Origin: Bacteroidales bacterium
Lineage (GTDB): Bacteria > Bacteroidota > Bacteroidia > Bacteroidales > FEN-979
Assembly (NCBI GenBank): GCA_023231005.1
Contig: JALNWG010000023.1
Span: forward strand, 1 to 48,842
Direction of reading: 5' to 3'
Length of the DNA: 48,842 nucleotides
Made by a program: the position numbers and the translations under genes. Under the pieces are notes generated by a model. That model worked only from the letters and a program-made list of their open reading frames with translations, ran no database searches and was not told the DNA's origin. Of this stretch, positions 32,333 through 41,768 are shown piece after piece (the stretch's first letter is position 1; each line of letters opens with the position of its first letter).

Positions 32333-33034
32333 ATGAAACTAGTAATTTTTGCCGGGCCTCCCACTTGCGGGAAAACCACGGTAATCAGGCAAGTAATAAA
32401 ACGAATGAGTGCAAGGCAGATTAAAACCGCCTTTGTTAAAATAGATGTCCTTTATGCTGATGATGATATCATTATAGAAAAAGAGTTCGGGATCCCGGTA
32501 AAAAAAATCTATTCCGGGGAATTATGCCCCGATCATTGTAATGTAGTGGTTCTTGACGAAGCTGTTGAATGGGCAGAAAAAGCAGGAGCAAGCTACCTTT
32601 TCGTTGAAACAGCCGGCTTGTGTTTGCGTTGCTCCCCGTATGTGGAAAATTCATTGGGAATTGTTGTCCTCGAGGCCACCAGCGGAATGAATCTCCCCCG
32701 TAAAATCGGTCCAATGCTCACCTTGGCCGATATCAGCGTCATTACGAAAATCGATCTGATTTCTCAGGCCGAGCGTGAAGTATTCCGTTATCGGGTACTG
32801 GAATCGGCAAAACGTATAACCGTTGTTGAAAGTAATGCCCTGTATGGCATCGGAATCGATCCGATAGTAAAACAAATCCTTAAAACCAACGATGTTGAAT
32901 TCCCCATGTTCCTTCGGGGAAATCCACCAGTAGGAACATGTACCATTTGCGTAGGAAAAAAAGAGATCGGAGCTAAAAACCATTTTGGTGTATTACGTAC
33001 TCTTGAACAAGACCTTGTTTATGTCGGTGAATAA
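32333..33034 (+). CDS. G3E-like GTPase (CobW/HypB/UreG-type)
   Basis: 233 residues. The ATG at 32333 is chosen; a TTG three codons upstream is possible. P-loop GPPTCGKTT (8-16), Walker B ETAG with LCLRCSPY after it, and guanine motif TKID in ISVITKIDLIS. This layout is that of SIMIBI-class metal-handling GTPases (UreG, HypB, CobW). Several cysteines sit where metal could bind: GELCPDHC, CLRC and TCTIC near the C-terminus. Next to a cysteine desulfurase and a [4Fe-4S] protein it could deliver metal or drive cofactor maturation. Confidence 0.82.
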   Translation: MKLVIFAGPPTCGKTTVIRQVIKRMSARQIKTAFVKIDVLYADDDIIIEKEFGIPVKKIYSGELCPDHCNVVVLDEAVEWAEKAGASYLFVETAGLCLRCSPYVENSLGIVVLEATSGMNLPRKIGPMLTLADISVITKIDLISQAEREVFRYRVLESAKRITVVESNALYGIGIDPIVKQILKTNDVEFPMFLRGNPPVGTCTICVGKKEIGAKNHFGVLRTLEQDLVYVGE

Positions 33035-33041
33035 AAACAAT

Positions 33042-34238
33042 ATGCATAAACACAATATTTATCTTGACAATGCCGCCACAACTTGTGTCGACGAACGGGT
33101 GCTGGAATCAATGCTTCCTGCTTTTTCACTGGACTTTGGAAATGCATCAAGTTTGCATCATTTTGGCACTCGTGCAAAGGAACTTCTGGAAAAATCACGG
33201 ACAACCATTGCCCAATGCATCGTGGCCAATCCAAATGAGGTTTTCTTTACCTCAAGTGGAACGGAATCGAACAATTGGGTTTTGAAAGGGATCGCCCATG
33301 CAAATCAGCATAAAGGCCGCCACATTATTGTGTCTTCCATTGAACATGATTGTATCCTGAATACTTGTGAATGGCTCAATGATGAGGGGTACTATATCAC
33401 ATACCTTCCGGTTGATTCTGATGGAATTGTCGATCTCGAAAGGCTAAAGGAAGTAATCAATCCCAAAACAGTTCTTGTATCGGTCATGCATGCCAACAAC
33501 GAGATTGGTACCATTGAACCCCTTGAAAAAATCGGACAAATTTGCAAGGAACGCAATATTTATTTCCATTCTGATGCTTGTCAATCGTTCGGCAAAATTC
33601 CGATAGATGTAAATAAAGCCGGGGTGGATCTGCTTACAATCAATGCTCATAAAATCTATGGTCCAAAAGGTATCGGGGCTTTGTACATCAGAAAAGGAGT
33701 CAATCTGGAAGCTCTTTTGCATGGCGGAGGACAGGAAGCAGGATTGCGTTCATCCACCGAAAACATTCCGGCAATAGTGGGTTTCGCAAAAGCGGCTGAA
33801 CTTAGCTTACAGGAGATGAAAAGTGAAGAAATACGCCTTTCTCTGTTAAGAAAAAAAATGGTTGATTTTGTCTTTTCTAATTTTCCCAATGCATACATCA
33901 ATGGACATCACAGCCAACGGTTACCGGGTCATTTAAGTCTCGGTTTTCACGGATTGGAGGGAGAAACCATTCGGTTATTGTTGCTGCTCGATGAAATGGG
34001 AATTGCAGTTTCTGCCGGTTCTGCCTGTTCCTCAAACGACACATCACATCAGGCATCGCATGTCCTTCAGGCAATCGGTCTGAATCCATTTGAAGCAAGA
34101 GGAGCCATCAGAGTGAGCATGGGGCGATTTACAACGGAGGAAGATATAGATATTTTTATGAATTCATTGAGTAAAACACTGAAAAGCCTGACATCAATTT
34201 TTTCTGATAATTCAATGATTTCCTGTGCACAACGATGA
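33042..34238 (+). CDS. Cysteine desulfurase, NifS/IscS type
   Basis: 398 residues from the ATG at 33042 (8 bp after the GTPase stop); a longer in-frame start at 32985 would lie inside the previous gene. PLP-dependent class V aminotransferase: YLDNAATT at the N-terminus, SSIEHD (about residue 94), PLP Lys in AHKIYGPKG, and the persulfide-forming Cys in SAGSACSS. The Cys loop is of the longer group I (NifS/IscS) kind. Supplies sulfur from cysteine for Fe-S clusters or thio-cofactors. No IscU, SufB or SufD gene is in the window. Confidence 0.93.
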   Translation: MHKHNIYLDNAATTCVDERVLESMLPAFSLDFGNASSLHHFGTRAKELLEKSRTTIAQCIVANPNEVFFTSSGTESNNWVLKGIAHANQHKGRHIIVSSIEHDCILNTCEWLNDEGYYITYLPVDSDGIVDLERLKEVINPKTVLVSVMHANNEIGTIEPLEKIGQICKERNIYFHSDACQSFGKIPIDVNKAGVDLLTINAHKIYGPKGIGALYIRKGVNLEALLHGGGQEAGLRSSTENIPAIVGFAKAAELSLQEMKSEEIRLSLLRKKMVDFVFSNFPNAYINGHHSQRLPGHLSLGFHGLEGETIRLLLLLDEMGIAVSAGSACSSNDTSHQASHVLQAIGLNPFEARGAIRVSMGRFTTEEDIDIFMNSLSKTLKSLTSIFSDNSMISCAQR

Positions 34239-34272
34239 TCATCTAAACAATATAAATACAAATTTTAATACT

Positions 34273-34962
34273 ATGAGAACAGAAATCCAAGAAAGTAATA
34301 CCATAAAACAACTTCCACTACTCAACTGTGGTGCTTGCGGATATAAAACCTGCAATGAATTTGCACTGGCAGTTGATAACTCTGAAACCGCGTTAACGAT
34401 GTGTATCCATATTAAGAATAATGGATCAGAGACTAAAAAAATGACCAATTGCATCGATTGCAAGGATGCCGGTCGCATTGGAGAAAAAATGGGTTGGAAG
34501 GATCACCTGAACCGTGACTTTGATTTCATTCTTGATTGCTTTGAAAATGAACCGGGTCCCAGAGAAACAATACTTCCTTATAATCCTCAACTTACCAAAG
34601 AACTTGGAGTTAAAAAAGGAGATGTCATGATCGGCCGTCCGATGGGGATGTCATGCGGATGCCCAATCACCCATTGTGGCGTTGTAACCGATTCAGATCC
34701 ACGAAATGGAGTGATCAACTGGTGTGTTACCGGTCCACTCCGCCCCAGGTCAGAAGGCTTCATCGACGTCGGTTATTACATTGCAGAGGGCTATGAAGGA
34801 ATCATTAAGGAGTCGAAAGAGAAAATTGAATTGGGACGCAGATACTGGTTTTTACCACGTCGTTGTATGCTGCAGTGGAGACACAGCGGCCTGGTGAACG
34901 CTGTAACACGTCAAAAAGACGGTAGTTACCGAGTCAGAATTGAAGGGCTTTTTATTGGATAG
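34273..34962 (+). CDS. [4Fe-4S]-domain protein of the Fe-S operon
   Basis: 229 residues from the ATG at 34273, 34 bp after the desulfurase stop; an upstream ATG overlaps that gene and adds 16 uninformative residues. C19, C22, C27 and C44 (CGACGYKTC then C) match the four-cysteine Fe-S domain (PF04060 type) found in RnfB and in corrinoid Fe-S proteins. A further pair C60/C63 (CIDC) and a C-rich segment MSCGCPITHCGVV follow. The rest (about 70-229) is an unassigned beta-rich domain with RRYWFLPRRCMLQWRHSG. Probably an electron carrier or the target of the maturation proteins upstream. Confidence 0.75.
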   Translation: MRTEIQESNTIKQLPLLNCGACGYKTCNEFALAVDNSETALTMCIHIKNNGSETKKMTNCIDCKDAGRIGEKMGWKDHLNRDFDFILDCFENEPGPRETILPYNPQLTKELGVKKGDVMIGRPMGMSCGCPITHCGVVTDSDPRNGVINWCVTGPLRPRSEGFIDVGYYIAEGYEGIIKESKEKIELGRRYWFLPRRCMLQWRHSGLVNAVTRQKDGSYRVRIEGLFIG

Positions 34963-35025
34963 CATCATTTCCTCTCAAAAACAACCGACAAGGGAAATGC
35001 CTTTGTGCCTGGATCGTCGCATTAA

Positions 35026-36678
35026 TTACAATCCCAAAGCAGCCATTCCCTGCTCATACACAATATCGACCGGGATATTCGCTTTTTTCAACTGATCGAG
35101 ATCGGATTGCAAGGTTCCGGGAATTTTTCCATTCGTTTCGAGATAAGCAGTAGCCCCCTGATAATCGCCAGTACCTTCAAAAAGTAATATCTGAGCAGCC
35201 CAAGCGTTCATAGCCGTACGGATTTTTTCGAAATTTACTTTATACTTTCCATTGGTTTCGCGTTCAAAGGCACCATTTTTCGCAAAAAAGTTAAAACACA
35301 TCATATTGGCTTTTCCGTGTGCGCTGGCAGCACCAAAACGAACCGAACGAATCAATCCGGCCATATAAGTCACGAAGCAATCTTCCGGAGAAATACCTTG
35401 GATTTCTCCTTTTTCAATTAGTTTAACAGTCAGAAAAAGCCCCAGTATATCTGCCTTAGCTTCTTCAAAGGAAGCATACTTTTCTTTCAAGGCCTCCCGT
35501 ACGGTCCCTTTTCCGGTAATGGTATTTTTAATTCCAAGGCCGTGAGCTACTTCATGAAACATCACATTGGAGAAAAAAGCATCGAACTTAATATTCTTAC
35601 GCTGCGTTGTATCTATCAAAACTCCGGCAATAGGTACAAGAATATTGTCAAACTTCGCCCGCATGGCATTTTTTAGTTGTAATCTACGGGAACCTTTGGC
35701 CATTTGTACCTTTTCATCGTTCGGAAGATTAATGGCAATGGTCTTACTGCCGGCATTGGAATGACCTGAAACATAAATAATATCATACGCATTGAGGTCG
35801 GAATCGGTTCCGGGTTTCTCTTTTTTAAATTTTTCATCCACCGGTAGTTGCTGTTGCAGTTCGGGTAAAAATTTAGCAAATTTTGCCAATTTTTGACTCC
35901 ACTCTTTATCCTTTACCAATAAGGCTGATTCGTAGGCAGTTTTGTATCCAAACAAAGCATCTTCATAATTCTCAATGGGCCCAATCACAAAATCCAGGGT
36001 ATTATTTTTCATTTCCATCCACGCAATATCACTGGCAAAATAATCGTCGGTGATCAGTGCCTGCGCCCTAAGTGAAAGATATTTCTTCAAACCGGCATCT
36101 TCGGCCAGAGAGGCAGCTTTTTTTAACAAATCGGAAGCCTGGCTCAGTTTAGCTTTATAGGCTTCATGATACCAGAGATTTTTTAACCCCTTCGCATCGT
36201 TTCTTCGGATAATTGAATATTGACTCGTTTTATCTTTATCTTGCCATTTTTCAAACTCCTCTTTGGTCATGTCCTTGGGATAAAAATTGGCACCTGCGGG
36301 CTTTTCCCCAATACCTTTAACGAAAGACTTATTATCATTCAATCTTTCCCAAGGGCCATAGTTTATTTCAGCAAACTGCCGGATCAGTGGATCTGAAATT
36401 GTGTCCATAAACTTTTTTTTATCTCCGATCACTTGTTCCCAGTAAAGATCGTCCATAATCTTACTGGCCTCAATCAGCAACGGAATCATCTGTTTTTCTT
36501 TAGTAGTCAACTTTGAAAGGTCTGTAGTCAGTTTGACTACTGCAAATTCGTTGATCTTTGCCTGAAGAAGAGAATCGTCCGTGTTTGCACTAATTTTTTT
36601 TGATGTATTGTTACAACCAATGAAAAGATTTGAAAGGCAAAGGAGGATAACAACCAGTGAGAATAAGGTTCGTTTCAT
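35026..36678 (-). CDS. Lipoprotein metallopeptidase, M49 (dipeptidyl-peptidase III)-like
   Basis: 550 residues. Signal peptide with lipobox LFIGC (Cys at 22), so a lipoprotein, probably on the periplasmic or outer membrane side. The zinc motif is HEVAHG (375-380), followed by EEAKAD (405-410), whose E could be the third ligand. M49 enzymes usually have HExxxH with one extra residue and a distance of about 53; here the motif is HExxH and the gap is about 30, as in the bacterial M49-like group. Probably degrades periplasmic peptides. Single gene, convergent with the Fe-S operon. Confidence 0.65.
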   Translation of the reverse strand: MKRTLFSLVVILLCLSNLFIGCNNTSKKISANTDDSLLQAKINEFAVVKLTTDLSKLTTKEKQMIPLLIEASKIMDDLYWEQVIGDKKKFMDTISDPLIRQFAEINYGPWERLNDNKSFVKGIGEKPAGANFYPKDMTKEEFEKWQDKDKTSQYSIIRRNDAKGLKNLWYHEAYKAKLSQASDLLKKAASLAEDAGLKKYLSLRAQALITDDYFASDIAWMEMKNNTLDFVIGPIENYEDALFGYKTAYESALLVKDKEWSQKLAKFAKFLPELQQQLPVDEKFKKEKPGTDSDLNAYDIIYVSGHSNAGSKTIAINLPNDEKVQMAKGSRRLQLKNAMRAKFDNILVPIAGVLIDTTQRKNIKFDAFFSNVMFHEVAHGLGIKNTITGKGTVREALKEKYASFEEAKADILGLFLTVKLIEKGEIQGISPEDCFVTYMAGLIRSVRFGAASAHGKANMMCFNFFAKNGAFERETNGKYKVNFEKIRTAMNAWAAQILLFEGTGDYQGATAYLETNGKIPGTLQSDLDQLKKANIPVDIVYEQGMAALGL

Positions 36679-36719
36679 ATTGAAAAATGGTTTAAAATTC
36701 CATGGCTAAATTATAAAAA

Positions 36720-36750
36720 TTGTTTCGAACCAGAATATTTCGTAAATTTG
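36720..36750 (+). promoter_or_regulatory. Bacteroidetes -33/-7 promoter of the SPFH gene
   Basis: TTG (36720-36722), N20, TAAATTTG (36743-36750) is a full match to the Bacteroidetes consensus. It decides the start of the next gene at 36792. Confidence 0.7.
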
Positions 36751-36791
36751 TTCAACAAAAAAATCAGACTATATTTAAAAAAATCAAAAAC

Positions 36792-37667
36792 ATGAGCCAA
36801 TTTTCAATATTAATTATCTTCGGTATTATTCTCCTTCTTTTTTTTATGGGCATCCGGATTATTCGGCCCACCCATCGGGGACTTGTTGAGCGATTCGGAA
36901 AATACAATCGTTTTTCGATGCCCGGATTTCACTGGATTATTCCTGGAATTGAAATGATGTATCAGGTCAATGTCACTGAAAAAATGATCAACGCCGACCC
37001 ACAAGAAATTATTACCAATGATAACCTGAATGCTAAAGTAGATGCACAGGTCTATTTTAAAATCAAGTCGGATGAAGTTAGTGTTAAGTTCTCACAATAC
37101 AATGTAAACAGCATTGAATATCAAATTGTCAATCTTGCACGCACCACACTTCGTAACATCATTGGAACACTCACTTTAAAATCGGCCAACAGCGAACGGG
37201 GAAGGATTAATAAGGAACTCCATACAACATTATTGGAGGAAACGGCCCATTGGGGCATTGAGATCATCCGTACCGAGTTGAAAGAGATTGAACCTCCCAA
37301 GGATGTTCAGGAAACGATGAATAAAATTGTTAAAGCTGAGAATGAAAAAATTGCAGCCATCGATTTTGCCACAGCAACTGAAACCCGCGCAGATGGTGAA
37401 AAGCGGGCAGAAATCAGAAAAGCCGAAGGGATTAAGCAAGCAGCCATCCTAAAAGCTGAAGGCGATGCACAAGCCATTCAATTGGTTAACGAAGCAGCCG
37501 AAAGATTTTTTGTCGGGAATGCTCAAATTCTGAGAAAGATACAGATGTTAGAAACATCCCTGAAGGAAAATGCAAAGATTGTGGTTCCTGCAGGATCCGA
37601 TCTGGTAAACGTTCTGGGAGAAATGGCCGGAATTATCCCAATTAAAGACAAAAAACTACCGCAATAA
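36792..37667 (+). CDS. SPFH/band 7 membrane protein (stomatin-like)
   Basis: 291 residues from the ATG at 36792; an in-frame ATG at 36720 lies upstream of the -7 element. One N-terminal membrane helix (about 5-22, LIIFGIILLLFFMG) followed by the SPFH domain (IRIIRPTHRGLVERFGKYNR ... EKMINADPQEIITNDNLNAK) and a coiled-coil region rich in A, E and K (ATETRADGEKRAEIRKAEGI). Such proteins oligomerise in the inner membrane and organise membrane domains or protease complexes. A NfeD partner, often next door, is not seen. Confidence 0.92.
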   Translation: MSQFSILIIFGIILLLFFMGIRIIRPTHRGLVERFGKYNRFSMPGFHWIIPGIEMMYQVNVTEKMINADPQEIITNDNLNAKVDAQVYFKIKSDEVSVKFSQYNVNSIEYQIVNLARTTLRNIIGTLTLKSANSERGRINKELHTTLLEETAHWGIEIIRTELKEIEPPKDVQETMNKIVKAENEKIAAIDFATATETRADGEKRAEIRKAEGIKQAAILKAEGDAQAIQLVNEAAERFFVGNAQILRKIQMLETSLKENAKIVVPAGSDLVNVLGEMAGIIPIKDKKLPQ

Positions 37668-37704
37668 TTCTTCCAGGCCAGCAACCTGAAACAATTTGGG
37701 AGTG

Positions 37705-37737
37705 TCGACCGATGGATTCTTGCCTTTCATCGGTCGA
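37705..37737 (+). terminator. Likely terminator of SPFH gene
   Basis: Perfect 10-bp stem TCGACCGATG / CATCGGTCGA around a 13-nt loop, followed by TTT, 38 bp after the stop codon at 37667. Confidence 0.6.
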
Positions 37738-37850
37738 TTTGTGTGGTTTAAATCTTTACCTTCCATTAAAAACATCAGGATTCCAAGGAAAGATAAAAAA
37801 GTAATTCCCGAGAAATCAAGAATGATTGGTCTGAATTCCCATGAAATTTT

Positions 37851-37858
37851 TATTTTTG
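37851..37858 (+). promoter_or_regulatory. Bacteroidetes -7 element of thioredoxin-like gene
   Basis: TATTTTTG, 17 bp upstream of the ATG at 37875. A TTG is present 22 bp further upstream (37826-37828), slightly longer than the usual 19-20 bp. Confidence 0.5.
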
Positions 37859-37874
37859 CAAAAAAATAAGATTC

Positions 37875-38396
37875 ATGAGAAAAATTCAATGGTTACTTGT
37901 CTTGTCACTCTTGTCATCCGTAACATTTGCTCAGACAAATATTTTCAAATACAAAAAATTACCTGATGTCACCATTAAAGACATCAAAGGATTGGCATTC
38001 AAATCGTCAGATATCTCCAACGATGGAAAACCGATCATCATCAGTTTTTGGGCTACCTGGTGTAAACCCTGTATCCGTGAATTAACCACCATGGCCGATG
38101 TTTATGATGAATGGGTAAAGGAAACTGGCGTAAAACTCTATGCAGTCTCTGTTGACGATGCCCGTTCAGCAAACCTGGTAGCGCCTCTTGTGAATGGAAA
38201 AGGGTGGGATTACACAGTCTTGCTCGATCCCAATAGCGATTTCAAACGAGCTATGAATGTTGGCCCGATACCCCATACTTTCCTCCTCAATGGAAATGGA
38301 GAAGTTGTTTGGCAACATACTTCCTTTGCCGAAGGGGATGAATTGGAACTCATCGAACTTGTCCGTAAATTGAATAAAGGAGAAGAAATCAAGTAA
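37875..38396 (+). CDS. TlpA/ResA-like periplasmic thioredoxin
   Basis: 173 residues. Signal peptide about 1-20 (LLVLSLLSSVTFAQ). Thioredoxin fold with active site WATWCKPC near residue 60, followed by TVLLDPNSDFKRAMNVGPIP, whose cis-Pro lies before HTFLLNGNG. TlpA-like proteins reduce disulfides of exported proteins or cytochromes. It is directly upstream (39 bp) of the DUF6029-like gene, in the same direction, and the Omp28-like protein further down also has a thioredoxin-type CxxC motif. Confidence 0.88.
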   Translation: MRKIQWLLVLSLLSSVTFAQTNIFKYKKLPDVTIKDIKGLAFKSSDISNDGKPIIISFWATWCKPCIRELTTMADVYDEWVKETGVKLYAVSVDDARSANLVAPLVNGKGWDYTVLLDPNSDFKRAMNVGPIPHTFLLNGNGEVVWQHTSFAEGDELELIELVRKLNKGEEIK

Positions 38397-38435
38397 TTTA
38401 ATTCTTTCTGTTTATTTCACAAATACCTAATACTA

Positions 38436-40154
38436 ATGACTTTGAAAAAAGGGACTTTATTGGTTGTTGGATTTTTATGGTCGTTATGCATAATTCCTGG
38501 AGCTATTCATGCTCAGGATATTTTAAAAGGCAGCGAAGTCCATGGAAGCACTCAGCTTGATGCGGTTTATTATCTTCAGGATAACAAAATGGGAATCACC
38601 GATTCTACGCTCGATGGAAAATTAATGCGGATGAACGGTTTTACAGAAGTCAACTATTCTCTTGGAAATTTCACGGCTGGCCTGCGTTTTGAGGCATACT
38701 TGCCTGCATTGACCGGCTATGATGTTCAAAATAACGGGGTTGGCGTTCCCTATTTTTATGCCAATTATAAAAATGATTTTATCGATATCACAGCCGGTAA
38801 TTTTTACGAGCAATTCGGAAATGGCATGATGTTGCGTACATATCAGGAGTGGACCCTTGGTTATGACAATTCCATTCGAGGGCTCCGTGTCAAAGTGATG
38901 CCGTATAAAGGAATAACCTTAAAGGGAGTATACGGGGTACAGCGCTATTATTGGGAGCCGTATAAAGATTATAACCGTGGAATTGTGAAAGGATTTGATG
39001 CAGATTTTTATTTGAATGATATGTTCACTTCCTTATCCGATGCCAAGGTTAAACTTACACTCGGAGGATCATTTGTGAGTGATTATCAACAAGGGAAAAC
39101 GAAGGAAATAGCAGATAACGGAAAAATCTATCTTTTAAAAATGCCGGAGAATGTTTCAAATTACGGTGGACGTTTCAACCTGAATATCGGAGGATTTAAC
39201 TGGTTCACTGAATATGCTCATAAGATTAATGACCCGAATGCCCTCAACAATTACATCTACAAGGATGGTAATGGGTTATTCACCAACTTCTCCTATTCAA
39301 AGAAAGGACTTGGGATATCCTTAATGTCGAAATGGATTGATAACATGAGTTACAAGTCCGACCGTACCATTGCCAATAATATGGTAAACATCAATTATTT
39401 ACCTTCCATTACCAAGGAACACACTTATGCATTAGCCAGTATGTATCCGTATGCCACCCAGCCCGACGGGGAAGTTGGAATTTCAGGAACGGTAACAATC
39501 CATTTTCCTAAAAATTCAACCTTAGGAGGAAAAACAGGATTGAGCATCGCTGCAAATTTTTCGCAGGTAAATGGGATTAACAAAACCGCTCTTAATGATA
39601 CCACCATGGTTAACCAACTCGGTACCCTGGGCTACAACACCTCATTCTATAGCGTCGGTAGTGAAGTCTATTATCAGGATGCCAATATTGAAGTGACGAA
39701 AAAATTTGGGAAAAATTGGAAAGGTATCTTTACCTATCTCTATCAAACCTACAATAAAGATATTATTGAGGGCCATGCCAACGATTATGGAACAATTTAC
39801 TCCCAAATTGGAATAGCCGATATTTCATGGAATATCACGAAGAAAAACAATCTTCGCTTTGAGTTTCAAGGTTTATGGACCAAACAAGATAAAGGAAATT
39901 GGGCCGCTGCCCTGGTTGAATATACCGTTGCACCTGCCTGGTTCCTCTCTGTTCAAGATCAATGGAACTATGGCAATTCAGATTCCGGACAACAACTTCA
40001 TTATTATTTATTGAGTGCCGGATATACCAATCATACTACGCGTGTTGCCTTATCATGGGGTCGCCAGAGAGAAGGAATTATATGTGTTGGTGGCGTATGC
40101 CGATATGTTCCTGCTGCCAATGGAGTAACCTTGACGGTAACGAGTAGTTTCTAA
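38436..40154 (+). CDS. Outer-membrane beta-barrel protein, DUF6029-like
   Basis: 572 residues. Signal peptide about 1-26 (VVGFLWSLCIIPGAIHAQ). The mature part is full of amphipathic strands with aromatic girdles (FYANYKNDFIDITAGNFYEQ, LRTYQEWTLGYDNSIRGLRV) and ends in a beta-strand ANGVTLTVTSSF, as in integral outer-membrane barrels. It resembles Bacteroidota proteins annotated DUF6029, which have no known function. Gene order TlpA-like, barrel, Omp28-like suggests one operon. Confidence 0.7.
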   Translation: MTLKKGTLLVVGFLWSLCIIPGAIHAQDILKGSEVHGSTQLDAVYYLQDNKMGITDSTLDGKLMRMNGFTEVNYSLGNFTAGLRFEAYLPALTGYDVQNNGVGVPYFYANYKNDFIDITAGNFYEQFGNGMMLRTYQEWTLGYDNSIRGLRVKVMPYKGITLKGVYGVQRYYWEPYKDYNRGIVKGFDADFYLNDMFTSLSDAKVKLTLGGSFVSDYQQGKTKEIADNGKIYLLKMPENVSNYGGRFNLNIGGFNWFTEYAHKINDPNALNNYIYKDGNGLFTNFSYSKKGLGISLMSKWIDNMSYKSDRTIANNMVNINYLPSITKEHTYALASMYPYATQPDGEVGISGTVTIHFPKNSTLGGKTGLSIAANFSQVNGINKTALNDTTMVNQLGTLGYNTSFYSVGSEVYYQDANIEVTKKFGKNWKGIFTYLYQTYNKDIIEGHANDYGTIYSQIGIADISWNITKKNNLRFEFQGLWTKQDKGNWAAALVEYTVAPAWFLSVQDQWNYGNSDSGQQLHYYLLSAGYTNHTTRVALSWGRQREGIICVGGVCRYVPAANGVTLTVTSSF

Positions 40155-40209
40155 ATACCGGATGATCGATAGAATTTGAAGATTTTATAATTGAATTAAT
40201 TTTTTTAAC

Positions 40210-41079
40210 ATGAAAATATTTAAATATATAACGCTGATCGGAATTTTAGCTGGTTTATTATTTCCTTCGTGTACCAAGGTTGAGGAGCCCTATTATACCG
40301 TTAAATCGGTATATGCCGATACGAATATGAGGTCAGTTATTTTAGAAGATTACACAGGACATAAGTGTGTGAACTGTGCTCCTGCAGCAAGAATGGCACA
40401 GAGTATACAAGAGCTGTATCCAAATCAGGTGTTTGTCATCTCAGTTCATGCCGGCAGTTTTGCACAACCCGATTCGGTTAAATATGGTGGAATTTTAAAA
40501 GATGATTTCAGATGTACTACCGGAAACGATTGGTATAATTATTCCCTATTTAAAATTGATCAGAACCCAAAAGGAATGGTCAACAGAGCTTTATACAATG
40601 GAAAAATATCAGCGGTCCCTTCACAGTGGGCGGGTGCTGTTAGCGTTGCTGTTAAACAACCCAAACTTGCTATCCTGACCATTAAAAACGTGTACAATGC
40701 TGGCACTAAATCTCTTGCAATCCATATCGGGACAAAGTTTCTTCAGGGAATAAGTGGCCAGGTCAATTTGTGTGTATGCATTCTTGAAGATAGTATTTAT
40801 GGCGGTCAGTTGAATTCTGTTCCTGGTGACTCCATTCCTTATTACAAACACTTCTGCTTCATGGATGTTTTGCGCGGATCTGTTAATGGTTCCTGGGGAG
40901 ATTTGCTCACTACCGACCCCGATGAAAACACCATTATCACCAAAGATTACACTTTCCTGTTTAATACCCAACCGACCTGGATCCCTGGTAATTGCAATAT
41001 TGTAGCATTCTTAATGAATTCAGAAACCAAAGAGATATTACATGCTGCTAAAATGCCAGTAGTAAACGTAACCCTCTGA
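40210..41079 (+). CDS. Omp28-related lipoprotein with thioredoxin-like motif
   Basis: 289 residues. Lipoprotein signal with Cys at 21 (LLFPSC). The motif VILEDYTGHKCVNCAPAARM (residues about 44-63) is characteristic of Omp28-family outer-membrane proteins: a thioredoxin-like segment with CVNC. The C-terminal part is a beta-sandwich with four conserved-looking aromatic strands. Omp28 was described as a surface protein in Porphyromonas; its role is unclear. Follows the DUF6029-like gene by 55 bp. Confidence 0.8.
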   Translation: MKIFKYITLIGILAGLLFPSCTKVEEPYYTVKSVYADTNMRSVILEDYTGHKCVNCAPAARMAQSIQELYPNQVFVISVHAGSFAQPDSVKYGGILKDDFRCTTGNDWYNYSLFKIDQNPKGMVNRALYNGKISAVPSQWAGAVSVAVKQPKLAILTIKNVYNAGTKSLAIHIGTKFLQGISGQVNLCVCILEDSIYGGQLNSVPGDSIPYYKHFCFMDVLRGSVNGSWGDLLTTDPDENTIITKDYTFLFNTQPTWIPGNCNIVAFLMNSETKEILHAAKMPVVNVTL

Positions 41080-41099
41080 TTTTAGGAAAAAAACAGTTT

Positions 41100-41708
41100 T
41101 CAGGAATATTGGATACTGGGCAATACCAGCGTCAGGAGTTTCTTGACTGATTCTTCGATGGACAACAAATCGGTCTGGATTTCCATATCAAATTTAATCG
41201 GTGCATCAAAAGGCGCTGTAATGCCAGTAAATTCTTTGATCTCTCCTCTGCGTGCCCGCGAATAAAGACCCTTCACATCACGTTCTTCACAAACTCCAAT
41301 CGGAGCATTTACAAATATTTCAATAAAATCTTTCTCCCCGATAATTTCCCTTGCCAAATCGCGTAGTTTTTCGGTTGGGCTAATGAAACAATTGATGGTA
41401 ATAATTCCGCAATCGAGAAATAGCCTTGAAACTTCAGCAATTCTGCGAATGTTTTCAAGCCGATCATCAGGTGAAAATCCAAGATTGTTGTTGATTCCCG
41501 ACCGGACATTATCTCCATCTAAGATTTGTGTCAGAAACCCACGCTTCCACAGGTCTTCCTCTAAATATTTCGCCAGGGTTGTTTTCCCTGCTCCGGAGAG
41601 TCCAGTGAACCAGATTACTTTTGCCCGCTGATGAAGAAGTTTTTCTTTTTCTTCCCTGGAAAGAATTTCATGATGAACAGGGAAAATGTTATTGTTTACA
41701 AAAGTCAC
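41100..41708 (-). CDS. cysC: Adenylylsulfate kinase
   Basis: 202 residues, normal length. P-loop GLSGAGKTT (36-44), APS-binding DGDNVR (64-69), FISPTEKLR around the phospho-intermediate Ser of the family, and the lid motif IGVCEERDVKGLYSRA. Converts APS plus ATP to PAPS. The sulfate adenylyltransferase genes cysD/cysN are not in the window, so whether PAPS serves sulfate assimilation or sulfation of polysaccharide cannot be told. Convergent with the Omp28-like gene. Confidence 0.95.
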   Translation of the reverse strand: MTFVNNNIFPVHHEILSREEKEKLLHQRAKVIWFTGLSGAGKTTLAKYLEEDLWKRGFLTQILDGDNVRSGINNNLGFSPDDRLENIRRIAEVSRLFLDCGIITINCFISPTEKLRDLAREIIGEKDFIEIFVNAPIGVCEERDVKGLYSRARRGEIKEFTGITAPFDAPIKFDMEIQTDLLSIEESVKKLLTLVLPSIQYS

Positions 41709-41768
41709 AGTATGTTTTTTAGAGTAGCGGCCACAAAGATAATACTTTACAAGAATTACCCGACAACT

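Noticed and set aside
37656..37889. Minus-strand ORF of 77 codons after the SPFH gene
   Set aside because: It overlaps a likely terminator stem and the next promoter, and has no family resemblance.
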